Source: Pseudomonas sp. A-1 (lineage in GTDB: Bacteria; Pseudomonadota; Gammaproteobacteria; Pseudomonadales; Pseudomonadaceae). From it: a stretch of 32,214 nt of DNA. Each line of letters opens with the position of its first letter. Within the stretch, counting starts at the first letter, position 1. Of the stretch, positions 1 to 7,332 are shown piece by piece. A model generated the notes under the pieces. That model was not told where the DNA came from. It saw nothing but the letters and a program-made list of their open reading frames with translations, and searched no databases. The stretch spans positions 1-32,214 of the forward strand of contig NZ_SSTC01000050.1 in the NCBI RefSeq assembly GCF_004801855.1, in the 5' to 3' direction. The translations under genes and the position numbers were made by a program.

Positions 1-10
1 TTAAAGAGCG
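1..10 (-). promoter_or_regulatory. boxA antitermination element of an rRNA leader (cut by window edge)
   Basis: On the minus strand this reads CGCTCTTTAA, matching the boxA core GCTCTTTAACA of rRNA leaders, with the last bases lost at the window edge. It lies about 50 bp downstream of a strong promoter with a GC-rich discriminator. I infer that a 16S rRNA gene begins just outside the window and is transcribed leftward. Confidence 0.75.
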
Positions 11-60
11 TTTCGATCGATTCACTCAGCGCTTCCGCTTCGTCTCAACCGAGGCCGCGC

Positions 61-89
61 ATTCTACAGCAGCCTTTTCAACCTGTCAA
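61..89 (-). promoter_or_regulatory. rRNA operon promoter, proximal (sigma70)
   Basis: Minus strand: -35 TTGACA (84-89), 17-bp spacer, -10 TAGAAT (61-66), followed by the GC-rich discriminator GCGCGGCC. That discriminator is typical of stringently controlled rRNA promoters. Upstream, about 90-125, lie A/T tracts that could act as an UP element. BoxA follows downstream at the window edge. Confidence 0.82.
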
Positions 90-167
90 GCGTTGATTTC
101 AGAAAAATCGTTCAAAATCAATCACTTACCCTCGACTGGCGAGCAATGCAAGCCAAGCGGGCCGCGA

Positions 168-195
168 ATAATACAGCCATTCTGGCTGTTGTCAA
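168..195 (-). promoter_or_regulatory. rRNA operon promoter, distal (sigma70)
   Basis: Minus strand: -35 TTGACA (190-195), 16-bp spacer containing the small dyad AGCCAGAATGGCT, -10 TATTAT (168-173), then GC-rich TCGCGGCCCG. It is tandem with the proximal promoter, about 107 bp away. A P1/P2 pair is usual for rRNA operons. Confidence 0.7.
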
Positions 196-250
196 CACAC
201 GGAAGATCGAAAGTTCGGGCAACACCTGAGTGCAGGCGCGCCCCGATGGA

Positions 251-281
251 TGCAAAACGCCGCCCATGGCCGGGCGGCGTT
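251..281 (-). terminator. Rho-independent terminator after the amidase gene
   Basis: Perfect 10-bp stem (256-265 with 272-281, AACGCCGCCC and its complement) with a 6-base loop. On the minus strand it is followed by TTTTG. It sits 15 bp past the amidase stop and insulates the rRNA promoters from the catabolic operon. Confidence 0.85.
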
Positions 282-295
282 CGCAGCTGCGATCC

Positions 296-1879
296 TCAGA
301 GCACAGCCCGCCGCCCCTGCCACGGCCGCTCGCGCTCCAGCTGGGCGGCAAGCCTGAACAGCAGGCCCTCCCCGCCCAGCCGCGCGGTGAACATCATGCC
401 GATCGGCAAGCCGCTCTCGCTCCAGCCGGAGGGCACCGACATCGCCGGCTGGCCGCTGACGTTGGCGACCACGGTGAACGCGGCGCTGCCGGTGGCGGCG
501 CCGGCGTAGTCTTCCCAAGGCTGGCTGAGGCGCAGCTTGCCGAGTTCCGGGGTCAGGGTGGCGGTGACCGGCGAGAGGATCACGTCGAAACGCTCGAACA
601 GCTGCTCCATCGCCAGGCTGACCGCCTCGAACGACTGTCGCGCGCGGAACAGCGCTTCGCCGCTGACGCCCTGGGCGCGCTCGAGCACCTTGCGGGTGAC
701 CTGTTCGAGGTCGTCCGCGCCGGCGCTACGGCCAAGCAGCTGCTCGCGGTCGCGGATCGCGGTCAGCAGTGCGGTGCCGACGACCGCGCCGTGGGCGCCG
801 AACACCTGCTGCGGCTGCACCGGCTGCGGGATCTGCTCGATCTCGTGGCCGAGCGACAGCAGCAGCTTGACCGTGTCGTCGAGCACCCGGCGGATGTCGG
901 CGTCCAGCGCCAGGCCGGTCAGCGACTGGTCGATCAGCGCCACGCGCAGCTTGCCCGGATCGCGGCCGACCTCGTCAACGAAGGGCCGCTCCAGCGGCGG
1001 CAGCCAGTAAGGGCTGCCCGGCTCGTGGCCCTGGCCGACATCGAGCAGCAGCGCCGAATCGCGCACGCTGCGCGACACCACGTGGGCGGCACTGGCGCCG
1101 AACCAGCCCTCGAACCTGCCGGGGCCGCTGGGCGTGCGGTAGCGGCTGGGCTTGAGACCGAACAGGCCGCAGTAGGAGGCGGGAGTGCGGATCGAGCCGC
1201 CGCCGTCGGTGGCATGGGCTGCCGGGACTATGCCGGCGGCCACCGCCGCCGCCGCGCCGCCCGAGGAACCGCCGGCGCTGTGCGCCAGATTCCAGGGGTT
1301 GCGGGTCTGGCCCCACAGCAACGACTCGGTGGTGGTGGTCAGGCCAAATTCGGGCACCGCGGTCTTGCCGAAGGCCACTGCGCCGGCGGCCTCGTAGCGG
1401 GCGGCCAGGGTGCTGGTGTACTTGGCTGGCGGGGCGTCCTTGAAGAAGCGCGAGCCGTTGCTGGTCGAGGTGCCGGCCAGGTAGGTATTGAGGTCCTTGA
1501 GCAGGAAGGGCACGCCGGCCAGCGCGCCCTCGCGGGACAGACCCTGGCCGCTCCGGGCGGACAGCAGCTGCCGGGCGTAGTCGTCGTGGCGCATCACCAC
1601 GGCGTTGACCTTGGGATTGACGGCATCGCAGCGCGCCAGGGCGGCGGCCAGCAGCTCCTCGGGGCTGATCGCGCCGCGGCGCACCTGCTCGGCCATGGCC
1701 GTGGCGTCCAGCTCGAGATATTCGCGTTGCGACAGCCCGCTGGCGGCGATGCCGAAGCGCGGCAACAGGCTCGCCCCGGCGAGCACCGCGCCGGCCTTGA
1801 GAAGCTGCCGGCGCTGCAGCTGCAGGCCTTCGCCAGTTTCGACCTGTAGTTGACCCTGCGGGCCATCCGCCTTTTCCAT
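296..1879 (-). CDS. Amidase signature family hydrolase with Tat-type signal
   Basis: A 527-aa serine amidase of the Ser-cisSer-Lys family, hydrolysing an amide bond. The triad is visible: Lys128 in PFLLKD, cis-Ser205 in the AGGSSGG loop, and nucleophile Ser229 in DGGGSIRTP. The 24-residue spacing between the two serines is the family's usual one. The N-terminus carries a twin-arginine motif at 23-24 (RRQLLK) followed by a hydrophobic stretch to about residue 46, so periplasmic export is likely. It is the last gene before the terminator at 251-281, about 120 bp beyond the preceding dehydrogenase gene. Because the locus degrades steroids, a natural inference is hydrolysis of amide-conjugated bile salts (glycine or taurine), but the substrate cannot be read from sequence. 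Family assignment is secure, substrate is not. Confidence 0.9.
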   Translation of the reverse strand: MEKADGPQGQLQVETGEGLQLQRRQLLKAGAVLAGASLLPRFGIAASGLSQREYLELDATAMAEQVRRGAISPEELLAAALARCDAVNPKVNAVVMRHDDYARQLLSARSGQGLSREGALAGVPFLLKDLNTYLAGTSTSNGSRFFKDAPPAKYTSTLAARYEAAGAVAFGKTAVPEFGLTTTTESLLWGQTRNPWNLAHSAGGSSGGAAAAVAAGIVPAAHATDGGGSIRTPASYCGLFGLKPSRYRTPSGPGRFEGWFGASAAHVVSRSVRDSALLLDVGQGHEPGSPYWLPPLERPFVDEVGRDPGKLRVALIDQSLTGLALDADIRRVLDDTVKLLLSLGHEIEQIPQPVQPQQVFGAHGAVVGTALLTAIRDREQLLGRSAGADDLEQVTRKVLERAQGVSGEALFRARQSFEAVSLAMEQLFERFDVILSPVTATLTPELGKLRLSQPWEDYAGAATGSAAFTVVANVSGQPAMSVPSGWSESGLPIGMMFTARLGGEGLLFRLAAQLERERPWQGRRAVL

Positions 1880-1927
1880 GATTCTCGCCTCTTATCGTTA
1901 TGGTTCGCTCGGTTGCCACATACAGCC

Positions 1928-1986
1928 TGCAGGGGCGAATTCATTCGCCTGACAGGGCCACGTTGGCGAATTAACTCGCCCCTACA
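1928..1986. repeat. Pseudomonas-type intergenic palindrome, copy 1
   Basis: Two 22-base arms (1928-1949 and 1965-1986) are inverted repeats with three mismatches. The core is GGGGCGAATTCATTCGCC with ends like TGTAG...CTACA. It lies between the dehydrogenase and amidase genes. A close relative is at 8597-8654. Such elements are dispersed in Pseudomonas genomes and can fold in mRNA. Confidence 0.8.
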
Positions 1987-1997
1987 GAGCGGTGCGG

Positions 1998-2789
1998 TCA
2001 GTCTTTCATCTGCGGCGCCCAGGCCACGCCATTGATGTGGGCGCCGCCGTCGACGAACAGGGTGTTGCCGGTCAGGTAGCGGGCGTCGTCGCTGGCCAGG
2101 AAGGCGGCCACCGGGCCGATGTCGTCGAGCGGATCGCCGACCCGGCCCATCGGGTTGGCGGCGGCGATGGCCGCGGCGTTGTCCGGGCTGGCCGCGGCGA
2201 ACCGCCGGTAGGCCTCGCTGACTGCGCCCGGGCAGATCACGTTGCAGCAGACGCCCTCCGCTGCCCACTCGCGGGCGGCGCTGCGGGTCAGGGTGCGCAG
2301 GGCCTCCTTGGCCGCGTTGTAGTCGGCCGTGTAGAGGTGGGCGTTGACCCCGTTGAGCGAGCACAGGTTGATGATGCGCCCGCCGCCGCGTTTGCGGAAC
2401 TCCGGCAGGGCCGCCTGCATGGCCCAGAAGGCGGCCATCACCGCCATGTTGAAGGCGCCGAGCAGACGCTCGTCGCCGAGATTTTCCAGCCTGGCGTAGC
2501 CCGAGCCGCGCCAGGCGTTGTTGACCAGGATGTCCAGCCGACCGAAGCGCTCGACGGCGGCAGCCACCATGGCCTGCACCTGCTGCTTGTCGGTGACGTC
2601 GACCCGCTGGAAAGCGGCGTCGACGCCCCAGGTTTCGCGCAGCCAGGCCGCGGTCTCCTCGCCGGCCTGCTCGTTCACTTCCGCCACCAGCACCCGGGCG
2701 CCCTCGCGAGCCAGCGCTCCGGCGATGCCGCGACCGATGCCCATGCCGGCGCCGGTGACGATGGCGACCCTGTCCTGCAGCTTGCCCAT
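1998..2789 (-). CDS. Short-chain dehydrogenase/reductase (SDR), NAD(P)-dependent
   Basis: A 263-aa classical SDR. The cofactor motif TGAGMGIG is at 12-19 and NNAW at 90-93. The catalytic triad is Ser144, Tyr157 and Lys161 (YNAAK), with the usual 13-residue Ser-Tyr spacing. The C-terminal FVDGGAH segment is typical of the family. The start is supported by an AAGGAG sequence just upstream. It follows the DUF1329 gene and its terminator and precedes the amidase gene. By context it may oxidise or reduce a hydroxyl group on the steroid nucleus or side chain, for example as a hydroxysteroid dehydrogenase. That is inference, because SDR substrates cannot be read from these motifs. Confidence 0.9.
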   Translation of the reverse strand: MGKLQDRVAIVTGAGMGIGRGIAGALAREGARVLVAEVNEQAGEETAAWLRETWGVDAAFQRVDVTDKQQVQAMVAAAVERFGRLDILVNNAWRGSGYARLENLGDERLLGAFNMAVMAAFWAMQAALPEFRKRGGGRIINLCSLNGVNAHLYTADYNAAKEALRTLTRSAAREWAAEGVCCNVICPGAVSEAYRRFAAASPDNAAAIAAANPMGRVGDPLDDIGPVAAFLASDDARYLTGNTLFVDGGAHINGVAWAPQMKD

Positions 2790-2815
2790 CTCCTTCTCCT
2801 TCGTGGCGATGCTCG

Positions 2816-2847
2816 AAAAAAGGGCCGCTCACCCGAAGGGAGCGGCC
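2816..2847 (-). terminator. Rho-independent terminator after the first DUF1329 gene
   Basis: 8-bp perfect stem (2823-2830 GGCCGCTC with 2840-2847) and 9-base loop. On the minus strand it is followed by six T residues (2816-2821). It lies 31 bp past the DUF1329 stop, just upstream of the SDR start. Confidence 0.9.
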
Positions 2848-2877
2848 GAACGGAGCGACTCTGTGACGATGCCGGCC

Positions 2878-4254
2878 TCAGCGGCCCTGGGCGCGGATGG
2901 CGTCAGCCGTGTACATGCTGGGGACGTACTTGCCCTCGTTGAGGATCGGCCCGCGCTTGGACTCGTTGGTCAGGGTGTAGCCGACGTACTGTCCGGAGCT
3001 GAGGTCGTGGTAGAAGGACGAGCCCGCCTGCCAGGCGCTCATGTCGGGGTGGTAGTAGTAGTTGATGAACGCAAACTTCCACAGCTCGCCGCGCGAATCG
3101 TAGTTGTCCGCCATCACCGCGTTCCAGGTGTCCTCGTCGATGAACAGCACGCGCTTGCTGTACAGGTGGCGGTAGCCTTCCTTGAGGGTCGCCTCCAGCA
3201 CCCAGACGCGGCGCAGCTCGTGGCGCAGCACATCGGGATTGGGGTGGTTGGGCGTCAGGATGTCGGCGTACTTGACCTCGCCGCTGTTGGCCTTGAATGC
3301 GTTGGCCGGCACGTACATCTCGCGCTTGCCGAGCAGCTTCCACTGATAGCGTTCGGGCGACCCGTTGAACAGGCGGTCCTCGTCGATGATCATGGTGCCG
3401 TTGGTGCCGATCATCGGCTGGTCGAAGCCATAGCCCGGCAGCTGGCGCACGCGACGGGTGCCCGGGTTGTAGGTCCACGCCTGGCGGTCGCTGGTGACGA
3501 AGTTGTACGGCTCATGGGCGATGTTCATGGTGCCCTTCTCGCGCTGGGGCGAGAGGGTGGTGTTCCAGCTCATCGCCTGCATGCCGGTGGCGGTGTCCGG
3601 CTCGACCTTCGGGTCGTTGGCCTGCGACATGTTGCGCTGCCAGGTGCGGCCCCAGGCGATCTTGCCGTTGGGCAGCACGCTGGCGATGTCGCGGATGTTG
3701 TCCTCGGTGTAGGCGCGCACCGGCAGCTGGTGGTTCCACAGCACCTCCATGGCGCTCTTCGGGATCGGGAACGGCACCTGGCCGAGCCCCTTGACGCCCA
3801 TGCCGTCGTTCTCCAGCTCGGCAGTCAGGGCGTTCTTCTTCGCCCGCTCGCAGACGTAGTCCGGATAGCGGAAGTCGCGATGGCCGGGGTAGACGTTGAT
3901 CTTGTAGGTCTCAGGATAACGCTTGAGCAGCGCCTTCTGCCCTTCGCTCAGGCGCTCGGCGTACTGATCCATGTTCTGCGCAGTGATCACCGCCACCGGC
4001 TTCTCGTCGGCGTAGGGATCGACCGGCTTCTGGCCGGAGAAGCGCACGTGGTTCCAGCCGGGAACCTCTCCCAGGTACTTGCCGGTGAATGCGGGGATGC
4101 TGCCGTCCGCGTTGCCGGCGCGCTCGGCGCCGGTGCAGGTGAGTTCCTTACCGAGCTTGGCGGCTTCCTCGGGGCTTACCTTGGCGTGGGCGCTGGCGAT
4201 CAGGCCTGCATTGACCGCCAGTGCTATGGCTAGCGCAACACCTTTTCTGTTCAT
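2878..4254 (-). CDS. DUF1329 secreted protein (LolB/LolA-like fold family), copy A
   Basis: A 458-aa exported protein. Starting at 4254 gives a clean signal peptide (charged MNRK, hydrophobic core, predicted cut after AHA at residue 24) and a GGAG ribosome site 11 bases upstream. A longer reading adds 19 residues that spoil the signal. The mature part has the family features TCTGAERAGNADGSIP, HRDFRYPDYVC, a TRRVRQLPGYGFD segment and a conserved IDEDTWNAVMADNYDSRGELW region. DUF1329 proteins usually occur with DUF1302 outer-membrane proteins and are thought to handle hydrophobic substrates in the periplasm or outer membrane. A paralogue of identical length is at 17147-18523. It follows the acyl-CoA ligase gene by 220 bp. 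A role in steroid uptake is inferred. Confidence 0.88.
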   Translation of the reverse strand: MNRKGVALAIALAVNAGLIASAHAKVSPEEAAKLGKELTCTGAERAGNADGSIPAFTGKYLGEVPGWNHVRFSGQKPVDPYADEKPVAVITAQNMDQYAERLSEGQKALLKRYPETYKINVYPGHRDFRYPDYVCERAKKNALTAELENDGMGVKGLGQVPFPIPKSAMEVLWNHQLPVRAYTEDNIRDIASVLPNGKIAWGRTWQRNMSQANDPKVEPDTATGMQAMSWNTTLSPQREKGTMNIAHEPYNFVTSDRQAWTYNPGTRRVRQLPGYGFDQPMIGTNGTMIIDEDRLFNGSPERYQWKLLGKREMYVPANAFKANSGEVKYADILTPNHPNPDVLRHELRRVWVLEATLKEGYRHLYSKRVLFIDEDTWNAVMADNYDSRGELWKFAFINYYYHPDMSAWQAGSSFYHDLSSGQYVGYTLTNESKRGPILNEGKYVPSMYTADAIRAQGR

Positions 4255-4403
4255 TGTTGTTGGTCTCCGATGGGGTGGTCCGGCTTGGGTGCCGGAGTCC
4301 ATGTTTCCCAATGGGGGTTCTCCAACTCATCGTCCATCAGGACTACAACGCGCCGCTTCCGGTCGGGATCATGGGCACATCCTTGCGGCGGCGCAGAACG
4401 CCA

Positions 4404-4446
4404 GCGCCCGCACCCGAGCCTTCCGGGGAAGCTCGGGTGCGGGCGC
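4404..4446. other. Long perfect hairpin between ligase and DUF1329 genes
   Basis: 16-bp perfect stem (4404-4419 with 4431-4446, arm GCGCCCGCACCCGAGC) around an 11-base loop that itself contains TTCC/GGAA. No T-run follows on either strand, so it is not a canonical terminator. It may be an mRNA processing or stability element, or part of a dispersed repeat. Confidence 0.7.
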
Positions 4447-4474
4447 ACTCTGGGACGCGTCTTGGAAGGCGGAT

Positions 4475-6163
4475 CTAGCGCAGGAAGCGGCGGACGAAGT
4501 CCTCGCGCAGCTCGCGCTTGAGCAGCTTGCCGGAGGCGTTGCGCGGCAGCTCGGCGTGCACGACCTGCAGGTGCTCGGGCACCTTGAAGGCCGCCAGGTG
4601 GGCGGCGATGTGCGCGTGCAGCGCCACCTCGTCCACCCCGCAGCCCTCGCGCACCCGCGCCACCAGCGCCACCGCCTCGCCCATGCGCTCGTCCGGCACG
4701 GCGAAGGCGGCCGCCTCGATCACCCCGTCCAGGCCGCTGGCGCAGGCCTCGACCTCGGCGGCGGCGACCTTCTCGCCGCCGCGGTTGATCAGGTCTTTGA
4801 GCCGGTCGGTGATGCGCAGGAAGCCCTCCTCGTCCAGGCAGCCGACGTCGCCGGTGGCCAGCCAGCCGTCCTGCAGCGCCTCGGCGGTGGCCGCCGGCAA
4901 GCCCCAGTAGCAGCTCATCAGGGTCGGCGAACGCAGCCAGATCTGCCCTTCCACGCCCGGCGCCTGCGGTGCATCGGGCGTGTCGCCGATGCGTACCTCG
5001 ACGATGGGCAGCGGCCAGCCGACACAGGCCGGCTTGTAGACGAACTGGTCGCCGCCGATGGCCGCGCCGACACTGTTGCTCTCGGTCATGCCGTAACCGG
5101 CGCCGCCGACGGCGTTCGGCTTGACGCTGGTCAGTTGCGCCAGCAGCCCCGGGTTGGCCGCCGCACCGCCTAACCCTAAGCCGAACAGGCTGGCGGTGGC
5201 GTCGCTGGCGAAGCGCGGCGAGGCCAGCAGTTGCTGCATCATCGCCGGCGAGCCACTGAACTGGGTGCAGCGCTCGCGCTCGATCAGGTCGAGGGCGCGT
5301 TCGGAGTCCCACTTGTACATCAGCACCAGGCGCCGTCCGCCGCGCAGGGCCAGCAGGAACTGCGCGTGCAGGCCGCTGACATGGAACAGCGGCACGGCCA
5401 TCAGGTTGGTCGGCGCGAAGCCGCTGTCGATGATTGCCTTGATGCGCTGCGGCGAGCTCATGGCGGCGAAGGCGCCCTGGAATTCCAGGGCGGCCAGCGC
5501 CTGGCACACCGCACGATGGGAGGACAGCACGCCCTTGGGCTTGCTGGTGGTGCCGGAGGTGTAGAGGATCAGCAGCGGGTCGTCGGGCTGGAACACCGGT
5601 GGCGGCAGGAGTGCAACGTCCTCGGCGAGCAGCGCCTCGTAGTCACACACCCACCGACCCTGCCCCGGCGCGCCGACGGCGATGGCCTGCAGGTCGAGCG
5701 GCTCGAGATCGCCCTCGACCAGCGCCAGGCGCGCCGCGTCGCACAGCAGCACGCGCGAGCCGGAATCCTCCAGGCCGTGCAGCAGCTCCTCGCGCTGGCC
5801 CCAGCTGTTCAGCGGCACCACGATGGCGCCGCTGGCCACCGCGGCGACGAAGGCCACCAGCCAGGCCGGCTGGTTGCGCATGGCGATGGCCACGCGGTCG
5901 CCCTTGCGCACGCCGAAACGCGTGCGCAGTTGGGTAGCCAGGCGGTCGACCTGGGCGAAGAACTCGGCGAAGGTCAGCCGCTGGTCCTCCCAGACCACGA
6001 ACTCGCGCTCGCCGTGGGCGCGCCCGGCGTTCAGCGCGGTGAGCAGGTCCGGTTGGGCGTTGCGAAAATAGCGCGGGCCGCCGTCGTCAGGCGTCACCAC
6101 CTCGTAGGGCGAGCCGGGGCCGCTCAGTTGTCGCCAGGCGGTTTGCCAGTTTTCCACAGTCAT
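4475..6163 (-). CDS. AMP-forming acyl-CoA synthetase (probable steroid side-chain CoA ligase)
   Basis: A 562-aa ANL-superfamily enzyme that activates a carboxylic acid to its CoA thioester through an acyl-adenylate. Motifs in order are the P-loop YTSGTTSKPKG (201-211), GYGMTES (356-362), the hinge and ribose-binding region GWLATGDVGCLDEEGF to ITDRLKD (433-457), GGEKVAAAEVE (462-472), and the adenylation lysine Lys546 in PRNASGKLLKREL. Length is normal and all key residues are present. A GGGGGAG ribosome site precedes the ATG. The gene lies 16 bp after an acyl-CoA dehydrogenase pair, so it most likely loads the C5 or C3 side chain of a bile acid or sterol intermediate onto CoA before beta-oxidation. 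Specificity is inferred from context only. A medium-chain fatty acid or aryl acid ligase is the alternative. Confidence 0.88.
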   Translation of the reverse strand: MTVENWQTAWRQLSGPGSPYEVVTPDDGGPRYFRNAQPDLLTALNAGRAHGEREFVVWEDQRLTFAEFFAQVDRLATQLRTRFGVRKGDRVAIAMRNQPAWLVAFVAAVASGAIVVPLNSWGQREELLHGLEDSGSRVLLCDAARLALVEGDLEPLDLQAIAVGAPGQGRWVCDYEALLAEDVALLPPPVFQPDDPLLILYTSGTTSKPKGVLSSHRAVCQALAALEFQGAFAAMSSPQRIKAIIDSGFAPTNLMAVPLFHVSGLHAQFLLALRGGRRLVLMYKWDSERALDLIERERCTQFSGSPAMMQQLLASPRFASDATASLFGLGLGGAAANPGLLAQLTSVKPNAVGGAGYGMTESNSVGAAIGGDQFVYKPACVGWPLPIVEVRIGDTPDAPQAPGVEGQIWLRSPTLMSCYWGLPAATAEALQDGWLATGDVGCLDEEGFLRITDRLKDLINRGGEKVAAAEVEACASGLDGVIEAAAFAVPDERMGEAVALVARVREGCGVDEVALHAHIAAHLAAFKVPEHLQVVHAELPRNASGKLLKRELREDFVRRFLR

Positions 6164-6179
6164 CTGCCGCTCCCCCTGT

Positions 6180-7322
6180 TCAGGCCTGCGCGCCGTAGCG
6201 CTGGCAGTGATAGTCGCTGTCGCCGAGGCAGGCCTGGGCGACGCGGATGCGCTTGAGGTACAGGCCGACGTCCAGCTCGTCGGTGACGCCGATGCCGCCG
6301 TGCATCTGTACCGCCTCGTTGCTCACCTTGTCGGCGGCGACCCCGGCCTTCCACTTGGCCAGGCTGGCCAGGCGGGCGCGCTCGCCAGCATCGAGGCTGG
6401 CATCGTCGAGGGCGGCGAGGCCGGCCATCACCGCGCTGCGCGCCAGCGCCAGCTCGACGTACAGACGCGCGGCGCGGTGCTGCAGGGCCTGGAACGAGCC
6501 GATCGGCGCGTCGAACTGCACGCGGGTCTTCAGGTAGTCGAGGGTGGTGGCGAACAGCGTCTCGGCGGCGCCGAGCAGTTCGGCGGCCAGGCACACGCGA
6601 CCGCGATCCAGCGCCGTTTCCAGCGCCGGCAGGCCGTTGTCGAGTTCGCCGACCAGCGCGTCCGCGCCGACCGTCACGCCGTCGAACTGCAGGCGCGCGC
6701 AGTTGCGCGAGTCGATCAGCGCCGCCGGGGCGACCGTCAGGCCCGGCGCACCGGCTTCGACCAGCAGCAGCGACAGGCCGTGGGCCTCGCCGCGCTGACC
6801 GGCGGTGCGCGCCAGCACCAGGTAGGCATCAGCCTGGACACCGTCGACCACGAACAGCTTGGCGCCGGACAGCCGCCAGCCGGCCTCGCTGCGCTCGGCG
6901 CGCAGCTCGGTGGCCAGCGGATCGTGACGACCCGTCTCGTCTATGGCCAGGGCGAGGCGCTTGTCGCCTGCGATCAGCGCCGGCAGCCAGCGTTGCTGCT
7001 GCTCAGGCGTACCGGCCAGCTGCAGCAGAGAGCCAGACAGCACCACGCTGGACAGCAGCGGGCTGGCGCTGAGGTTGCGGCCGATCTGCTCGAACAGCGG
7101 GCCGAGGCTCTGGCAGCCGAAGTCCAGGCCGCCGAAATCTTCGGGGAACGGGATGGCGCTCCAGCCCAGCGCGACCATCTCGCTCCACAGGGCGGCGTCG
7201 AAGCCGAGCGGCGCGCCTTCGTCGCGCAGGCGGCGCTGGGCGGCCACCGGGCTGCGCGCGGCGAGGAATTCGCGCGCGGTGTCGGCCAGCAGCCGTTGTT
7301 CTTGGTTGAAAATCAGGCTCAT
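6180..7322 (-). CDS. Acyl-CoA dehydrogenase, beta-like subunit lacking catalytic Glu (pair 2)
   Basis: A 380-aa flavoprotein of the acyl-CoA dehydrogenase family. The start at 7322 is preceded by GAGGAG, and the upstream in-frame extension has no such site. The fold is recognisable from IPFPEDFGGL (57-65), LSGAKLFVVDGVQADAYLV and the C-terminal VQMHGGIGVTDELDVGLYLKRIR segment. At the helix where the partner has a catalytic Glu (xHER), this protein reads ALDRGRVCLA (about 237-246), so the base is missing. It begins 10 bp after the stop of the Glu-bearing partner. In actinobacterial steroid pathways such pairs form alpha2beta2 enzymes (ChsE type), and I infer the same here. Independent activity is unlikely. 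Confidence 0.87.
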   Translation of the reverse strand: MSLIFNQEQRLLADTAREFLAARSPVAAQRRLRDEGAPLGFDAALWSEMVALGWSAIPFPEDFGGLDFGCQSLGPLFEQIGRNLSASPLLSSVVLSGSLLQLAGTPEQQQRWLPALIAGDKRLALAIDETGRHDPLATELRAERSEAGWRLSGAKLFVVDGVQADAYLVLARTAGQRGEAHGLSLLLVEAGAPGLTVAPAALIDSRNCARLQFDGVTVGADALVGELDNGLPALETALDRGRVCLAAELLGAAETLFATTLDYLKTRVQFDAPIGSFQALQHRAARLYVELALARSAVMAGLAALDDASLDAGERARLASLAKWKAGVAADKVSNEAVQMHGGIGVTDELDVGLYLKRIRVAQACLGDSDYHCQRYGAQA

Positions 7323-7332
7323 GGCGTGCTCC

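Noticed and set aside
230-1849. Plus-strand open frame of about 540 codons opposite the amidase gene
   Set aside because: Shadow frame. The minus strand encodes an amidase with an intact triad and a terminator in the right place.
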